DNA of 46,310 nucleotides from an uncultured Acidobacteriota bacterium (GTDB lineage: Bacteria; Acidobacteriota; Terriglobia; Bryobacterales; Bryobacteraceae), in the NCBI GenBank assembly GCA_902825945.1, contig CADECY010000074.1:1-46310 (forward strand), written 5' to 3'. Every line of letters starts with the position of its first letter. Position 1 is the stretch's first letter. Below, piece after piece: positions 1 to 7,401 of this stretch. The notes under the pieces are model-generated. The model was not told where the DNA came from. It worked only from the letters and a program-made list of their open reading frames with translations, and made no database searches. The position numbers and the translations under genes are program-made.

Positions 1-88
1 TGCCGCGCGAGGCCAATACCTCGAGAACATCGGTCGATCCGGTGAAGTCGTCGCCGTACCAGGCGATGACGCGATCGGGCAATGTCAC
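1..88 (-). CDS. DUF1537 four-carbon acid sugar kinase family protein, N-terminal fragment
   Basis: Only the first 29 codons are in the window; the rest runs off the left edge. The start is GTG at 88-86, overlapping the TGA stop of the RuBisCO-like gene as GTGA, so the two are translationally coupled. The fragment carries the motif WYGDDFTGSTDVLEVLA, typical of the N-terminal acid-sugar-binding domain of DUF1537 kinases, where Asp-Asp-x-Thr-Gly-Ser contacts the substrate. Characterised members phosphorylate 3-oxo-tetronate, threonate, erythronate or 3-oxo-isoapionate with ATP in the cytoplasm. Its place directly after an RLP gene fits a pathway in which the kinase makes the phosphorylated 3-oxo acid that the RLP cleaves. 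The ATP-binding domain cannot be checked here, and the substrate is unknown. Confidence 0.8.
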   Translation of the reverse strand, partial: MTLPDRVIAWYGDDFTGSTDVLEVLASRG

Positions 89-1359
89 TGGCCGAACATC
101 TCCATCGCTTGCCGCAGTTCAATGTGGCGCTGCGCGGCATCTTCCGCCGCAACGCCCGAGGCCGCCGACTCCCACGCCAAGCGGACGCTGCGAACACCCG
201 CTGCGATTCCACCCGGATGCGCGACGATGCCGCCGCCGCAGGCATAGATCAGATCCATCGACGCGATCCGGGCATAGGTGTCCCACGCCTGTCCGGCCCA
301 TTGGCCGGAGGAAAACACCGGCATGATCTCGCAGCCGCGCCCTTCTCCCTCGAACATCGGAGTGAGGCACTCGCGCGCGGACGCGATCACGGAATCGTCG
401 CTCTCGCAGAACTTGTTTCGTAGTCCGTTGACGTGCATGTGATCGACACCGGCAAGGCGCCAGAACTTCTGATAGGCGAGGTAGCTCATGCCGATCGCGG
501 GAGAGCGGTCGAACATGCCCCAACCGTTCCGGTGCGCGTGAATCGGGAGCTGGGAGTGTCGTCTCAGTTCCACCATTCCAGGCAGTCCCACGCTGTTCAT
601 GCTTGCCATGACGCACGTCCCGCCTGCGCGCAGTACCGTGTCATGGCGGCGGCGCATCTCATCCACTTCGCCCGTCAGGTTGAACGCGAACATCACCTTC
701 TTCCCCGTGCGATCGGCGTGCGCGTTGATCACTTTCATCACCGCCTCGACCCGGCCGTCGAACGGGCAATGCGGACCGTCGCATTGCAACTCGTCGTCCT
801 TGATGAAATCGATGCCGCCCTCGGCGAGTTGCTTCACCATCGCGGCCGTCGTCTCCGGATCCATGCCGACGCTCGGCTTGATGATGGTGCCGACGAGCGG
901 AAGCCGTTCCACGCCGGCCAGCCGCCGAGTGCCCGAAACACCGAACTGCGGTCCCAGGTACTTGTCTCGGAACGCCCCTGGCAGTTTCACGTCCAGTAAT
1001 TTCAGCCCCGAGAACTGTTGGAGCTCGAAGAGATTCCCCGCGACCGTCGCGAGCAGATTCGGCAGCGACGGCCCGAGATTCGAAAGCGGCCAGGACACCT
1101 CCACTTCCGCACGCCGATAGACGGGAGCGGATGTCCCCTTCGGAATCCGCGCACCGGGCAGCGACGGCGCGGAAGCTGGCTCGAGTTCGCGAATGCTCTC
1201 CACGCGTGCCGCCGAGCGGTTCTTCAACTCCTCGGTCTCGCCAGGAACTCTGACGAACGTTCCTGACGACTGTTCGCCGGCCATCACCTCGGCGGCTTGC
1301 GCAAACGGAAACGCGGATTCGATCCAATATCGGGCAAAGATTCGCGAAGAGTCTGACAT
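85..1359 (-). CDS. RuBisCO-like protein (RLP), RuBisCO large-chain family
   Basis: This 424-aa cytoplasmic protein has the RuBisCO large-subunit barrel. Visible active-site elements are K161 (loop GTIIKPSVG), the carbamylation/Mg motif DFIKDDE with K187, D189 and E190, the HAHR motif (H274, H276, R277), H309 in DHMHV, and K316 at the mobile-loop Lys position. The second Lys of the canonical KPK motif is Ser (KPS). There is no rbcS or phosphoribulokinase nearby, so Calvin-cycle function is unlikely. RLPs next to DUF1537 kinases are known to decarboxylate or hydrolytically cleave 3-oxo-isoapionate 4-phosphate, and this is the closest functional analogy. It starts at ATG 1359, 12 nt after the MFS stop, and overlaps the kinase start by 4 nt. 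Alternatives are another acid-sugar phosphate carboxy-lyase or a 5-methylthioribulose-1-phosphate enolase-type RLP; the neighbours do not suggest methionine salvage. Confidence 0.88.
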   Translation of the reverse strand: MSDSSRIFARYWIESAFPFAQAAEVMAGEQSSGTFVRVPGETEELKNRSAARVESIRELEPASAPSLPGARIPKGTSAPVYRRAEVEVSWPLSNLGPSLPNLLATVAGNLFELQQFSGLKLLDVKLPGAFRDKYLGPQFGVSGTRRLAGVERLPLVGTIIKPSVGMDPETTAAMVKQLAEGGIDFIKDDELQCDGPHCPFDGRVEAVMKVINAHADRTGKKVMFAFNLTGEVDEMRRRHDTVLRAGGTCVMASMNSVGLPGMVELRRHSQLPIHAHRNGWGMFDRSPAIGMSYLAYQKFWRLAGVDHMHVNGLRNKFCESDDSVIASARECLTPMFEGEGRGCEIMPVFSSGQWAGQAWDTYARIASMDLIYACGGGIVAHPGGIAAGVRSVRLAWESAASGVAAEDAAQRHIELRQAMEMFGQ

Positions 1360-1371
1360 GAGGCCGATCGC

Positions 1372-2583
1372 CTATTGTAGCGGGCTGGTATTGAGAATCG
1401 GCTTGGTGGGATCGATTCGTGTGAACAATGCGGCGGCGATCAGCAGCATCACCGCGATCACTCGCAGCGGCAGATCGTAGTCGTTATATTGACCCACGAG
1501 GAATCCGAACAGCACCGTGCAAAGGAAGCCGCCGAACTGGCCTGACGAGTTCATCGCTCCGCTCACGGCACCCGCGTGCTTGCCGCCGATGTCGAGACAG
1601 ATGGCCCAAGCGGAAGGCAGCATCAGGTCCATCACCCCGAATCCCAGTGTGAGCAGGATCACCGCCACGTTCTTGTCCTTGGTGAAGGATGTGACGATCA
1701 ACAGCAGCGCCCCCGCTGTCAGGCATGTCGACCCGAGAATCGTGCCGCCGAGACGCTGTCCGAGTCGCAGCACGGCGAAATCGCAGAGGTAGCCGCCAAT
1801 CACGTTCGACACGGCGCCAACGGCGAAGGGCAGGGCCGCGAATACGGCCATTTCGCCGGAAGTGAATCCACGCCCCTTGACCAGATAGGTGTGCAGCCAG
1901 GAGAAGTAGAACCAGGATCCCCAAGCGTAGGATCCGTACATCGCGACGATCAGCCACATTTGCCGGCTCGAGAAGAGTTCGCGCCACGGCGTCGCCGGGT
2001 GCGATTCCGTGGAGGTCGCCAGCGGAGCGTTCGCGTCGCGATACCAGGTCCACCACACCGCGCACCAGACGAGTCCGATCGCACCGAAGACGTAGAACGC
2101 GGCGCGCCATCCGAATGCCGATTGCACCGGAACCACCACGAGCGGCGCCAATGCTCCGCCCGCGCGGCTCGCGCCCCACACGAAACCCTGTGCGCGTGCC
2201 CGCTCTCCCACCGGGAACCAGCGCGAGATCACGCCGGCCATATTCGGATAGGCGCCAGCCTCTCCCGCGCCGAACAGGAATCGTACGATCACCAGCGGCA
2301 TGAAGCTCGACATCGTCCCCGTGAGCATCGTGAAGCCCGACCACCACAGCACGATCCGCGTCAACGTGGACCGGTGCCCGAAGCGATCGCCCATCACGCC
2401 CGTGGGAATCTCGAAGAGTCCGTAAGCCAATACGAAGGCACCGAGCACGAGCCCCCACTTCTCCGGCGGAATCTTCAGTTCGTCCTGCATCAACGGACCT
2501 GCTGCGGCGATGCAAAGCCGGTCGAGAAATGTGATGATCGACAGCAACACCAGCAGGGCAAGAACCCAGTGGCGCCGCTCCAT
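1372..2583 (-). CDS. MFS transporter, anion:cation symporter (ACS)-like
   Basis: This 403-aa integral membrane protein has about 12 hydrophobic segments. The early MFS signature GVMGDRFGHR lies in the loop after TM2, and FLDRLCIAAAGPLMQ in TM1 is typical of the ACS family, which takes up galactonate, glucarate, tartrate and similar acid sugars with protons. The ATG start at 2583-2581 overlaps the TAA stop of the racemase-like gene (TAATG), so a longer upstream frame was rejected. Lying between the racemase-fold gene and the RLP gene in a tight operon, it is probably the importer of the carbohydrate acid catabolised here. The substrate is inferred from context only. Confidence 0.85.
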   Translation of the reverse strand: MERRHWVLALLVLLSIITFLDRLCIAAAGPLMQDELKIPPEKWGLVLGAFVLAYGLFEIPTGVMGDRFGHRSTLTRIVLWWSGFTMLTGTMSSFMPLVIVRFLFGAGEAGAYPNMAGVISRWFPVGERARAQGFVWGASRAGGALAPLVVVPVQSAFGWRAAFYVFGAIGLVWCAVWWTWYRDANAPLATSTESHPATPWRELFSSRQMWLIVAMYGSYAWGSWFYFSWLHTYLVKGRGFTSGEMAVFAALPFAVGAVSNVIGGYLCDFAVLRLGQRLGGTILGSTCLTAGALLLIVTSFTKDKNVAVILLTLGFGVMDLMLPSAWAICLDIGGKHAGAVSGAMNSSGQFGGFLCTVLFGFLVGQYNDYDLPLRVIAVMLLIAAALFTRIDPTKPILNTSPLQ

Positions 2584-3248
2584 TACGCGCCAGCCCGCAA
2601 GATTTCGGCCACTTGCCGCACTGCCAGAGCCGGGCTGGTCAAAAACGGGCATGAACGATCGGATTCCGGAATCTGCTGCAAGACACGGGCCATCGATGCC
2701 TGCGCCAATACCACGACATCCACTCCGCGCTGGATCGAAAGCAGCCCCTCGCGCACCATTCGGTCGTGCGTCTCCGTATCGCCCGCGATCACTGCTTGGA
2801 ACGCACCTTCGCACAGGTGTGTCGTGAGCTCGACCGGAACGCCGAGCCGCGCGGCCGTATCGCGAATCACGCCTGCCGTCGGTTCGAGAGTCGTCGAAAG
2901 AGTCGCGATGACGCCCACTCGCGGCCCAGTCCGCACCGCCGTTTCCGCCATGCTCTCATCAATGCGAACCACCGGGACGTCGAACAACTGACGTGCGACA
3001 TTGACCGCGGGTCCGATCGAGGAGCAGGTGACGAGGACGGTATCCGCTCCGGCTTCGATCGCCGATTCGACCATCGAACACAATCGCCGGACCGTCTTCT
3101 TCTCGAGGTATCCGGAGCGGATCGTGTTCTTGATCAGGCTCTCGTCCACCATGTGAAAAAACGTGACGCCCGGAAGATGTTCTTTCACGAGCGCTTCGAA
3201 CGCGGGCACGAGCACGGGGCTCGTATGAATGAGTCCAAGAGTCTTCAA
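2583..3248 (-). CDS. Aspartate/glutamate/hydantoin racemase-fold protein lacking the second catalytic Cys
   Basis: This 221-aa cytoplasmic protein has the two-domain racemase fold. The first-domain motif VTCSSIGP supplies C75. The corresponding second-domain motif, usually an Ile/Val-Leu-x-Cys element, reads VVLAQASMA, with Gln183 where the second Cys is expected. Ordinary two-base racemisation by a Cys/Cys pair is therefore unlikely; decarboxylase and isomerase members of this superfamily also use one Cys. The start is TTG at 3248 with GGAG 8 nt upstream. It lies 18 nt after the Nramp-like gene and shares a TAATG junction with the MFS gene. A role in epimerising or isomerising the acid-sugar intermediate is inferred only from the operon. 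Confidence 0.8.
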   Translation of the reverse strand: MKTLGLIHTSPVLVPAFEALVKEHLPGVTFFHMVDESLIKNTIRSGYLEKKTVRRLCSMVESAIEAGADTVLVTCSSIGPAVNVARQLFDVPVVRIDESMAETAVRTGPRVGVIATLSTTLEPTAGVIRDTAARLGVPVELTTHLCEGAFQAVIAGDTETHDRMVREGLLSIQRGVDVVVLAQASMARVLQQIPESDRSCPFLTSPALAVRQVAEILRAGA

Positions 3249-3266
3249 TGCTTCTCTCCAAAAGCT

Positions 3267-4697
3267 CTAGCGTCGCACGACCGCGATGAACATTCCGGCA
3301 TAGAACAGCGCGCAGGCGAATAATCCGGCCTGCCGCCAGAGCGGAGGCCGCAACTCGACCGGCAACAGTTTCGTGTTGACGCGCCAGACCTGCAGAGCGG
3401 CCAAGCACAGGATCGGGCCCGCGATTACGCCGAGCGCCTTGAACAGCGTCATCGCCGATCCCCATTGAACCGTGATCGCGCCCCACACGGTGAATCCGAG
3501 CAGCAGCCCGGTGTAGAGCTTGCTCACGTCCGAGTTTGGACGCTTGCCTACGCCAGCGCTCCAGAAGATATCGGTCACCAGACGCACGAGTGTATCGGTG
3601 TTGCCGAGGTGAGTCGAGAACAGAATCCAGAAGCCGTTGAGCAGCGCGAGAAACCAGAACCCGGGCCACAGCTTTTCCGCCATGTACTTGGCCTGAAATG
3701 CACCGGCGCCGATATCGGTCAGGTCGGCTCCGGGCGGTGCGATCGCGGTGGCGAGATTCACGTTGAGGAACATACCGAGGAAACAGCCGCCCGCCCACAG
3801 TACCACTTGATCGAGCAGCACGTACCGGGTCCAAATGCGCCAACGGGACAGGTTCGTGGGGTTGATGTCGAACACCTTTCCTGTTGGCGACAGGCGGATC
3901 TCACGTCCGCCGATCGCACTCGGAATCGCGCCCACCACGGAGCCCATGGCGTAACCTTTGTCGCGAACCCAGTTGGTGATCGCGAGATTGCCCACGCCGC
4001 CGGAACCAGCGGTCGCGGCGAGAGTCGCAAGCAACACCACGTCGGTGTTCGCGGGCCAGTATCCGAACTCGAAGAATCCCTTGGCGGTGACGATCCAATG
4101 TGAGAGCGGCACGAAGAGGACATTCGCGACGAGGAGGAAGAGAAAGATGAACGTGACCATCGCCCACGATGCCTTTTCGAGCATGCGCTCCACGGTGCCG
4201 CCCATCGACAGAACTAGCGTGGTGACGGCCATCACGCCATAGGTGACCCACATCAGTGTGCCCTGATCGGGAGCGCCCGGAAGGCGTCCCGCGAACGCGG
4301 CGAACATGACGGACGCGCAGGCAGCGCCGAGCGCCGGCATTCCGAGTTGCGCGACGGTGAGGATGGCGTAGAGTGCTCCCCAGAATCCGGAAACCGGTTT
4401 CAGGCGCATGAATCCCGAAACGATCGGTTCACCCGTGTAGAGCGTGTAGCGGATGGCTTCGAGGTTCAGGATCATCTGCAGCAGAATCGCGAGCGTCGCG
4501 ATCCAGAAGATGCTCATGCCATGCTTCACCGCGAGCGCTGGTCCAACCAGCCACTCGCCGCCGCCGATCGAGCCCGCTAGCAGGATAGCGCCAGGTCCGA
4601 TGGTGCGGAGCGCGTTGCGGGCGTTGAACGGAAGGGGTTCGGGGAGTTCCGCCTTGCCCCAAGCATCGAGTTCATCGCGGAACATCGCGTTTGCCAT
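3267..4697 (-). CDS. Nramp-fold transporter without canonical metal-binding motifs
   Basis: This 476-aa protein has about 11 membrane segments and would usually be annotated as an Nramp family divalent metal transporter. The TM1 region starts with the familiar IGPGAILLAGS, but the unwound DPGN metal-binding motif is replaced by GGGEW. The TM6 segment reads ATAGSGGVGNLAIT, with no Met-Pro-His. The metal-coordinating Asp, Asn and Met are therefore missing, and the true substrate may be different. ATG 4697 was chosen because AGGG lies just upstream; the longer frame to 4814 would overlap the divergent gene. It is the first gene of the RLP operon, followed after 18 nt by the racemase-like gene. 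Transport of an organic acid or a different cation is possible. Confidence 0.8.
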   Translation of the reverse strand: MANAMFRDELDAWGKAELPEPLPFNARNALRTIGPGAILLAGSIGGGEWLVGPALAVKHGMSIFWIATLAILLQMILNLEAIRYTLYTGEPIVSGFMRLKPVSGFWGALYAILTVAQLGMPALGAACASVMFAAFAGRLPGAPDQGTLMWVTYGVMAVTTLVLSMGGTVERMLEKASWAMVTFIFLFLLVANVLFVPLSHWIVTAKGFFEFGYWPANTDVVLLATLAATAGSGGVGNLAITNWVRDKGYAMGSVVGAIPSAIGGREIRLSPTGKVFDINPTNLSRWRIWTRYVLLDQVVLWAGGCFLGMFLNVNLATAIAPPGADLTDIGAGAFQAKYMAEKLWPGFWFLALLNGFWILFSTHLGNTDTLVRLVTDIFWSAGVGKRPNSDVSKLYTGLLLGFTVWGAITVQWGSAMTLFKALGVIAGPILCLAALQVWRVNTKLLPVELRPPLWRQAGLFACALFYAGMFIAVVRR

Positions 4698-4751
4698 GAG
4701 CCCTATATGATAACCCGTCGCGCTTTTGCGTCCGCGTTGTGGCCCTTTATC

Positions 4752-4784
4752 GCGAGCAAGCTCGCTTAGGAGGGTGAAAGCGAG
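4752..4784 (+). promoter_or_regulatory. Two mutually exclusive hairpins with an SD-like sequence in a loop, upstream of the FeeM-like gene
   Basis: In the 96-nt divergent intergenic region, GCGAG (4752-4756) pairs with CTCGC (4761-4765) across a 4-nt loop. The same CTCGCTT (4761-4767) can instead pair perfectly with AAGCGAG (4778-4784), placing AGGAGGG (4768-4774) in its 10-nt loop. The two stems cannot coexist. AGGAGGG is 19 nt from the ATG at 4794, too far for ordinary Shine-Dalgarno use unless the second stem shortens the distance. This may be a leader switch or a protein-binding site, or chance GC-rich pairing. Confidence 0.35.
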
Positions 4785-4793
4785 ATCGACAAC

Positions 4794-5489
4794 ATGATTG
4801 CCCACACCGCCCACACCAGTCCGTTGACCTGCCGTTTGGCGTCAACACCCCGCGACCTCCAGCAGGTTTTTGAAATTCGGCACGAATGCTACTTGCGTAC
4901 CGGCGCTATCGAACCGCGGGATGGCGCGCGGTTCAGCGATGCTTACGATGAACTGCCGAATCACTTCAGCTTCCTCGTCGACTCCGCCGAGGAGGGTCCG
5001 ATCGCGACGATTCGCATCAGTGTCCTGTCGCAGCGCCGGGGCTGGACCCGCGTACCCGCCGCCACCGTCTTCGGAGATCACCCCGCCTTTCAACAGATGG
5101 CCGCCGAGTCGCTCGTCGAGGCGAACCGCCTTTGCTTCCGGAAACAAGCGCATCGCGACATCTTCTACCGGCTGGGCGCCCACCTCGCCGCGCTCGCCGA
5201 TCTCCATGACACGCCCTGGATCGTTGCCTGTCCGAGGGTGGAGCACTCGGCCACCTATCGGCGGGTGTTCGGGATGCGCCGCCTCGGCGAACCCCGCAAG
5301 TACTTCGGCGTGAACTTCGAGACGGAACTTCTCGGCCTTCGGCGCGACGAACTGCGTGACACAGCCAATCGCGCCGGGAAAATGAAGCTCGCGTGGGCCG
5401 AAGCCTCCGCCAGGACTAGCGGTACAATCCGCGAAGCTGGTTTCGCCGCACTCGCAACAGATCGAGGAACATATCGATGCTGTCTTTGA
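4794..5489 (+). CDS. N-acyl amino acid synthase FeeM-like / autoinducer-synthase-fold acyltransferase
   Basis: This 231-aa protein has no signal peptide and a GNAT/LuxI-like fold. Recognisable elements are EIRHECYLRTG near residue 27, DAYDELPNHF, the strand PIATIRISV, the ESLVEANRLCF block with the conserved Glu and Arg, and YRRVFGMRRLG near the end. FeeM-type enzymes move an acyl chain from acyl-ACP to an amino acid, making lipoamino acids. It is divergent from the RLP operon. Its last 74 nt overlap the convergent glycosyltransferase gene, and residues after about 210 look unconserved, so the true product may effectively end earlier. It could act with the following envelope genes in making or decorating a lipid. 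The family call is fairly firm; the acyl acceptor is unknown. Confidence 0.7.
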   Translation: MIAHTAHTSPLTCRLASTPRDLQQVFEIRHECYLRTGAIEPRDGARFSDAYDELPNHFSFLVDSAEEGPIATIRISVLSQRRGWTRVPAATVFGDHPAFQQMAAESLVEANRLCFRKQAHRDIFYRLGAHLAALADLHDTPWIVACPRVEHSATYRRVFGMRRLGEPRKYFGVNFETELLGLRRDELRDTANRAGKMKLAWAEASARTSGTIREAGFAALATDRGTYRCCL

Positions 5490-6144
5490 ACATGCTCACC
5501 TTCGTGCCGTCGGCGTGATTCCATCGCACTGGCACCTCCACCGTCTTGAAGCCGTGAAGCTTGGCGATGAATAGCGCCTCGGCATCGAATCCGAAGCGTT
5601 CCATCCGCACGCGCTTGAAGACCTCGCGGGCGGCATCGGCGCGAAACAGCTTGAAGCCGCACTGCGTATCCCAGAACGGCAGACCGACGGTAACGCGCAT
5701 GACGAGGTTGAAGAAGCGGCCCGCTGCCTCCCGCAGTTGCGATTGATGCACGCCGATCAGTTCGCGATTGAGTGCCCGCGATCCGATCGCCACCGCGGCG
5801 TTGCCGTTCGCCACCGCCTTCTCGAGGTGGATGAATTCCTCGATCGGCGCGGACAGGTCGGCATCACTGAACAGTGCCCACTCGCCTTTCGCCTCGAGCA
5901 TTCCGTGCCGCACGGAATAGCCCTTGCCGTGGTTGCCCGGATTACGGAGCAGCTTCACTTCAGGCCACCGCTTGGCTGCCTGTTCAGCAACCTTGGCCGT
6001 GCCATCGCGCGACCCATCATCCACCACCAGGACCTCGGCGAATTCGAATTTCCGGGTTCCCACATAATCCATCACCTGTTCGAGAGTCCGCGGAAGGCGT
6101 TTTTCCTCGTTGTAGGCGGGGATGACGATGGAGAGGGAGCGCAA
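5416..6144 (-). CDS. GT2 family glycosyltransferase, dolichyl-phosphate beta-glucosyltransferase (ALG5)-like
   Basis: This 242-aa GT-A enzyme shows SIVIPAYNEEKRLPRTL at the N-terminus, VVDDGSRDGT, the metal/nucleotide motif FSDADLSAP (about residue 97) and the acceptor-region DTQCGFKLF. This is the arrangement of ALG5/DPM1-type enzymes, which transfer a hexose from a nucleotide sugar to a polyprenyl phosphate at the cytoplasmic membrane. It lacks the C-terminal membrane segments of some relatives. A polyprenyl-phosphate-sugar product would be the natural donor for the GT39 enzyme at 9243-11009. The only in-frame start is TTG at 6144, preceded by an in-frame stop two codons upstream and by a TATAAT six nucleotides away, so the transcript appears leaderless. 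It is convergent with, and overlaps, the FeeM-like gene. Confidence 0.88.
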   Translation of the reverse strand: MRSLSIVIPAYNEEKRLPRTLEQVMDYVGTRKFEFAEVLVVDDGSRDGTAKVAEQAAKRWPEVKLLRNPGNHGKGYSVRHGMLEAKGEWALFSDADLSAPIEEFIHLEKAVANGNAAVAIGSRALNRELIGVHQSQLREAAGRFFNLVMRVTVGLPFWDTQCGFKLFRADAAREVFKRVRMERFGFDAEALFIAKLHGFKTVEVPVRWNHADGTKVSMFKDSIDMFLDLLRVRRNQLRGLYR

Positions 6145-6150
6145 CCATCA

Positions 6151-6158
6151 ATTATAAT
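6151..6158. promoter_or_regulatory. Shared palindromic -10 element of two divergent leaderless genes
   Basis: ATTATAAT is its own reverse complement and provides a perfect TATAAT on each strand: 6153-6158 on plus and 6156-6151 on minus. The plus-strand TTG start (6166) begins 7 nt after its box and the minus-strand TTG start (6144) begins 6 nt after its box, the normal distance from a -10 box to a transcription start. Neither gene has a Shine-Dalgarno sequence in the 21 nt between the starts. No clear -35 hexamer is visible on either side. Confidence 0.65.
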
Positions 6159-6165
6159 CGAGAGA

Positions 6166-7398
6166 TTGGCCAACCGGCACTTCGAGCTCTTCGTCGCGCT
6201 TCGCTACCTTACCGCGAAGCGGAAACAGGCCGTGATTTCGGTGATCACCTCGATCTCTGTTATCGGCGCGGCATTCGGAGTGATGGCGCTGGTGGTGGCT
6301 CTCGCCATCAATACGGGCTTCCGGAATACGCTGCAGCGGAACCTGATCGGCGCCACGGCGCAAGTCATGGTGATGGAGCGGGAAACCGCCGAGGGCATCA
6401 AGGACTGGCGCGCGCTCGTGCCGAAGTTCCGCGCCTTGCCCGGCGTCACGCAAGCCACGGCGTCTCTTTACGGTAACGTGATCTACTACGGCAGCCAGCC
6501 CGTGGGCGGAGTGCTCAAGGGAATCCTGCCGCCGAACGAGGCCGCGCCCCCAGAGGCGTTGCGCAGACTGAAGAGCGGCAGCTTCGAGGATTGGAAACCC
6601 GACGCCGAAGGCCGGATGCCGATCATCCTCGGATCGCGGCTGGCGAATCAGCTCGGCGTCGCGACCGGCGCACCATTGAAGATCGTGACTCCGCAGATGA
6701 GCGGATACGGGCAGCGGCTCGACGAGTTTCCCTTCCGCGTCACCGGCATCTTCGAATCGGGGTTCTTCGAGATCGACAATGCCTGGGCGTTCACCTCGCT
6801 CGGGTCTTGTCAGACCGTGCTCGGATTGCCTGATGTCGTCAACGCCGTGGAACTGCAACTCGAGGATGTGATGGCGGCGGACAAGGTCTCCGCCGAGGCG
6901 GAGAAGATCGCGGGCCCCAAACTGACAGCCACCAACTGGCGCGAGATGAACAAGGCGCTTCTCACCGCGCTCGAGGGGGAGAAAGCCGTGATGGTGCTCG
7001 TGATCGGATTGATCCAGGGCGTGGCCGCCTTGAACATCCTGATTTCGCTGATCATGATGGTGATGGAAAAGCATCGCGACATCGCGCTGCTGATGTCGAT
7101 GGGCGCGCGCAAGGAACAGATCTCGCGAATCTTCATCGCGCAGGGGTTGCTCATCGGAGTGGTGGGAACGGTGCTCGGGCTCGCGGGCGGATATCTCGTC
7201 TGTTATCTGGGCAACCGGTTCCGGCTGATCGAATTGAATGAAGCGATCTATTCGCTGAGCTATGTGCCCTTCGAGCCGAAGCCTCTCGACGCCTTGAAGA
7301 TCGCGGCGGGCGCGCTTTTCGTCAGCTTCATCGCCACGATCTATCCTGCGCGGAACGCCGCGCGCATCGCGCCCGCCGAGGCGCTGAGGTACGAATAG
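6166..7398 (+). CDS. LolC/LolE-type ABC transporter permease (FtsX/MacB fold)
   Basis: This protein of about 410 aa has one N-terminal membrane helix after FVALRYLTAKRKQ, a long periplasmic MacB-like core domain and three C-terminal helices. The last stretch includes VMEKHRDIALLMSMGA, the cytoplasmic coupling segment typical of LolC/E. Such permeases pair with a LolD-type ATPase to release lipoproteins or other lipidated substrates from the inner membrane; no ATPase gene is adjacent. The long open frame reaches back to 5737, but that part is antisense to the GT2 gene. The TTG at 6166, seven nucleotides after a TATAAT, gives a protein of normal family length. The asparagine synthetase starts 3 nt after its stop, so the genes are probably cotranscribed. 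Confidence 0.88.
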   Translation: MANRHFELFVALRYLTAKRKQAVISVITSISVIGAAFGVMALVVALAINTGFRNTLQRNLIGATAQVMVMERETAEGIKDWRALVPKFRALPGVTQATASLYGNVIYYGSQPVGGVLKGILPPNEAAPPEALRRLKSGSFEDWKPDAEGRMPIILGSRLANQLGVATGAPLKIVTPQMSGYGQRLDEFPFRVTGIFESGFFEIDNAWAFTSLGSCQTVLGLPDVVNAVELQLEDVMAADKVSAEAEKIAGPKLTATNWREMNKALLTALEGEKAVMVLVIGLIQGVAALNILISLIMMVMEKHRDIALLMSMGARKEQISRIFIAQGLLIGVVGTVLGLAGGYLVCYLGNRFRLIELNEAIYSLSYVPFEPKPLDALKIAAGALFVSFIATIYPARNAARIAPAEALRYE

Positions 7399-7401
7399 GC
7401 G

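Noticed and set aside
85..1359. A true carbon-fixing RuBisCO.
   Set aside because: No small subunit or phosphoribulokinase is near, the KPK loop is KPS, and the neighbours are acid-sugar genes.
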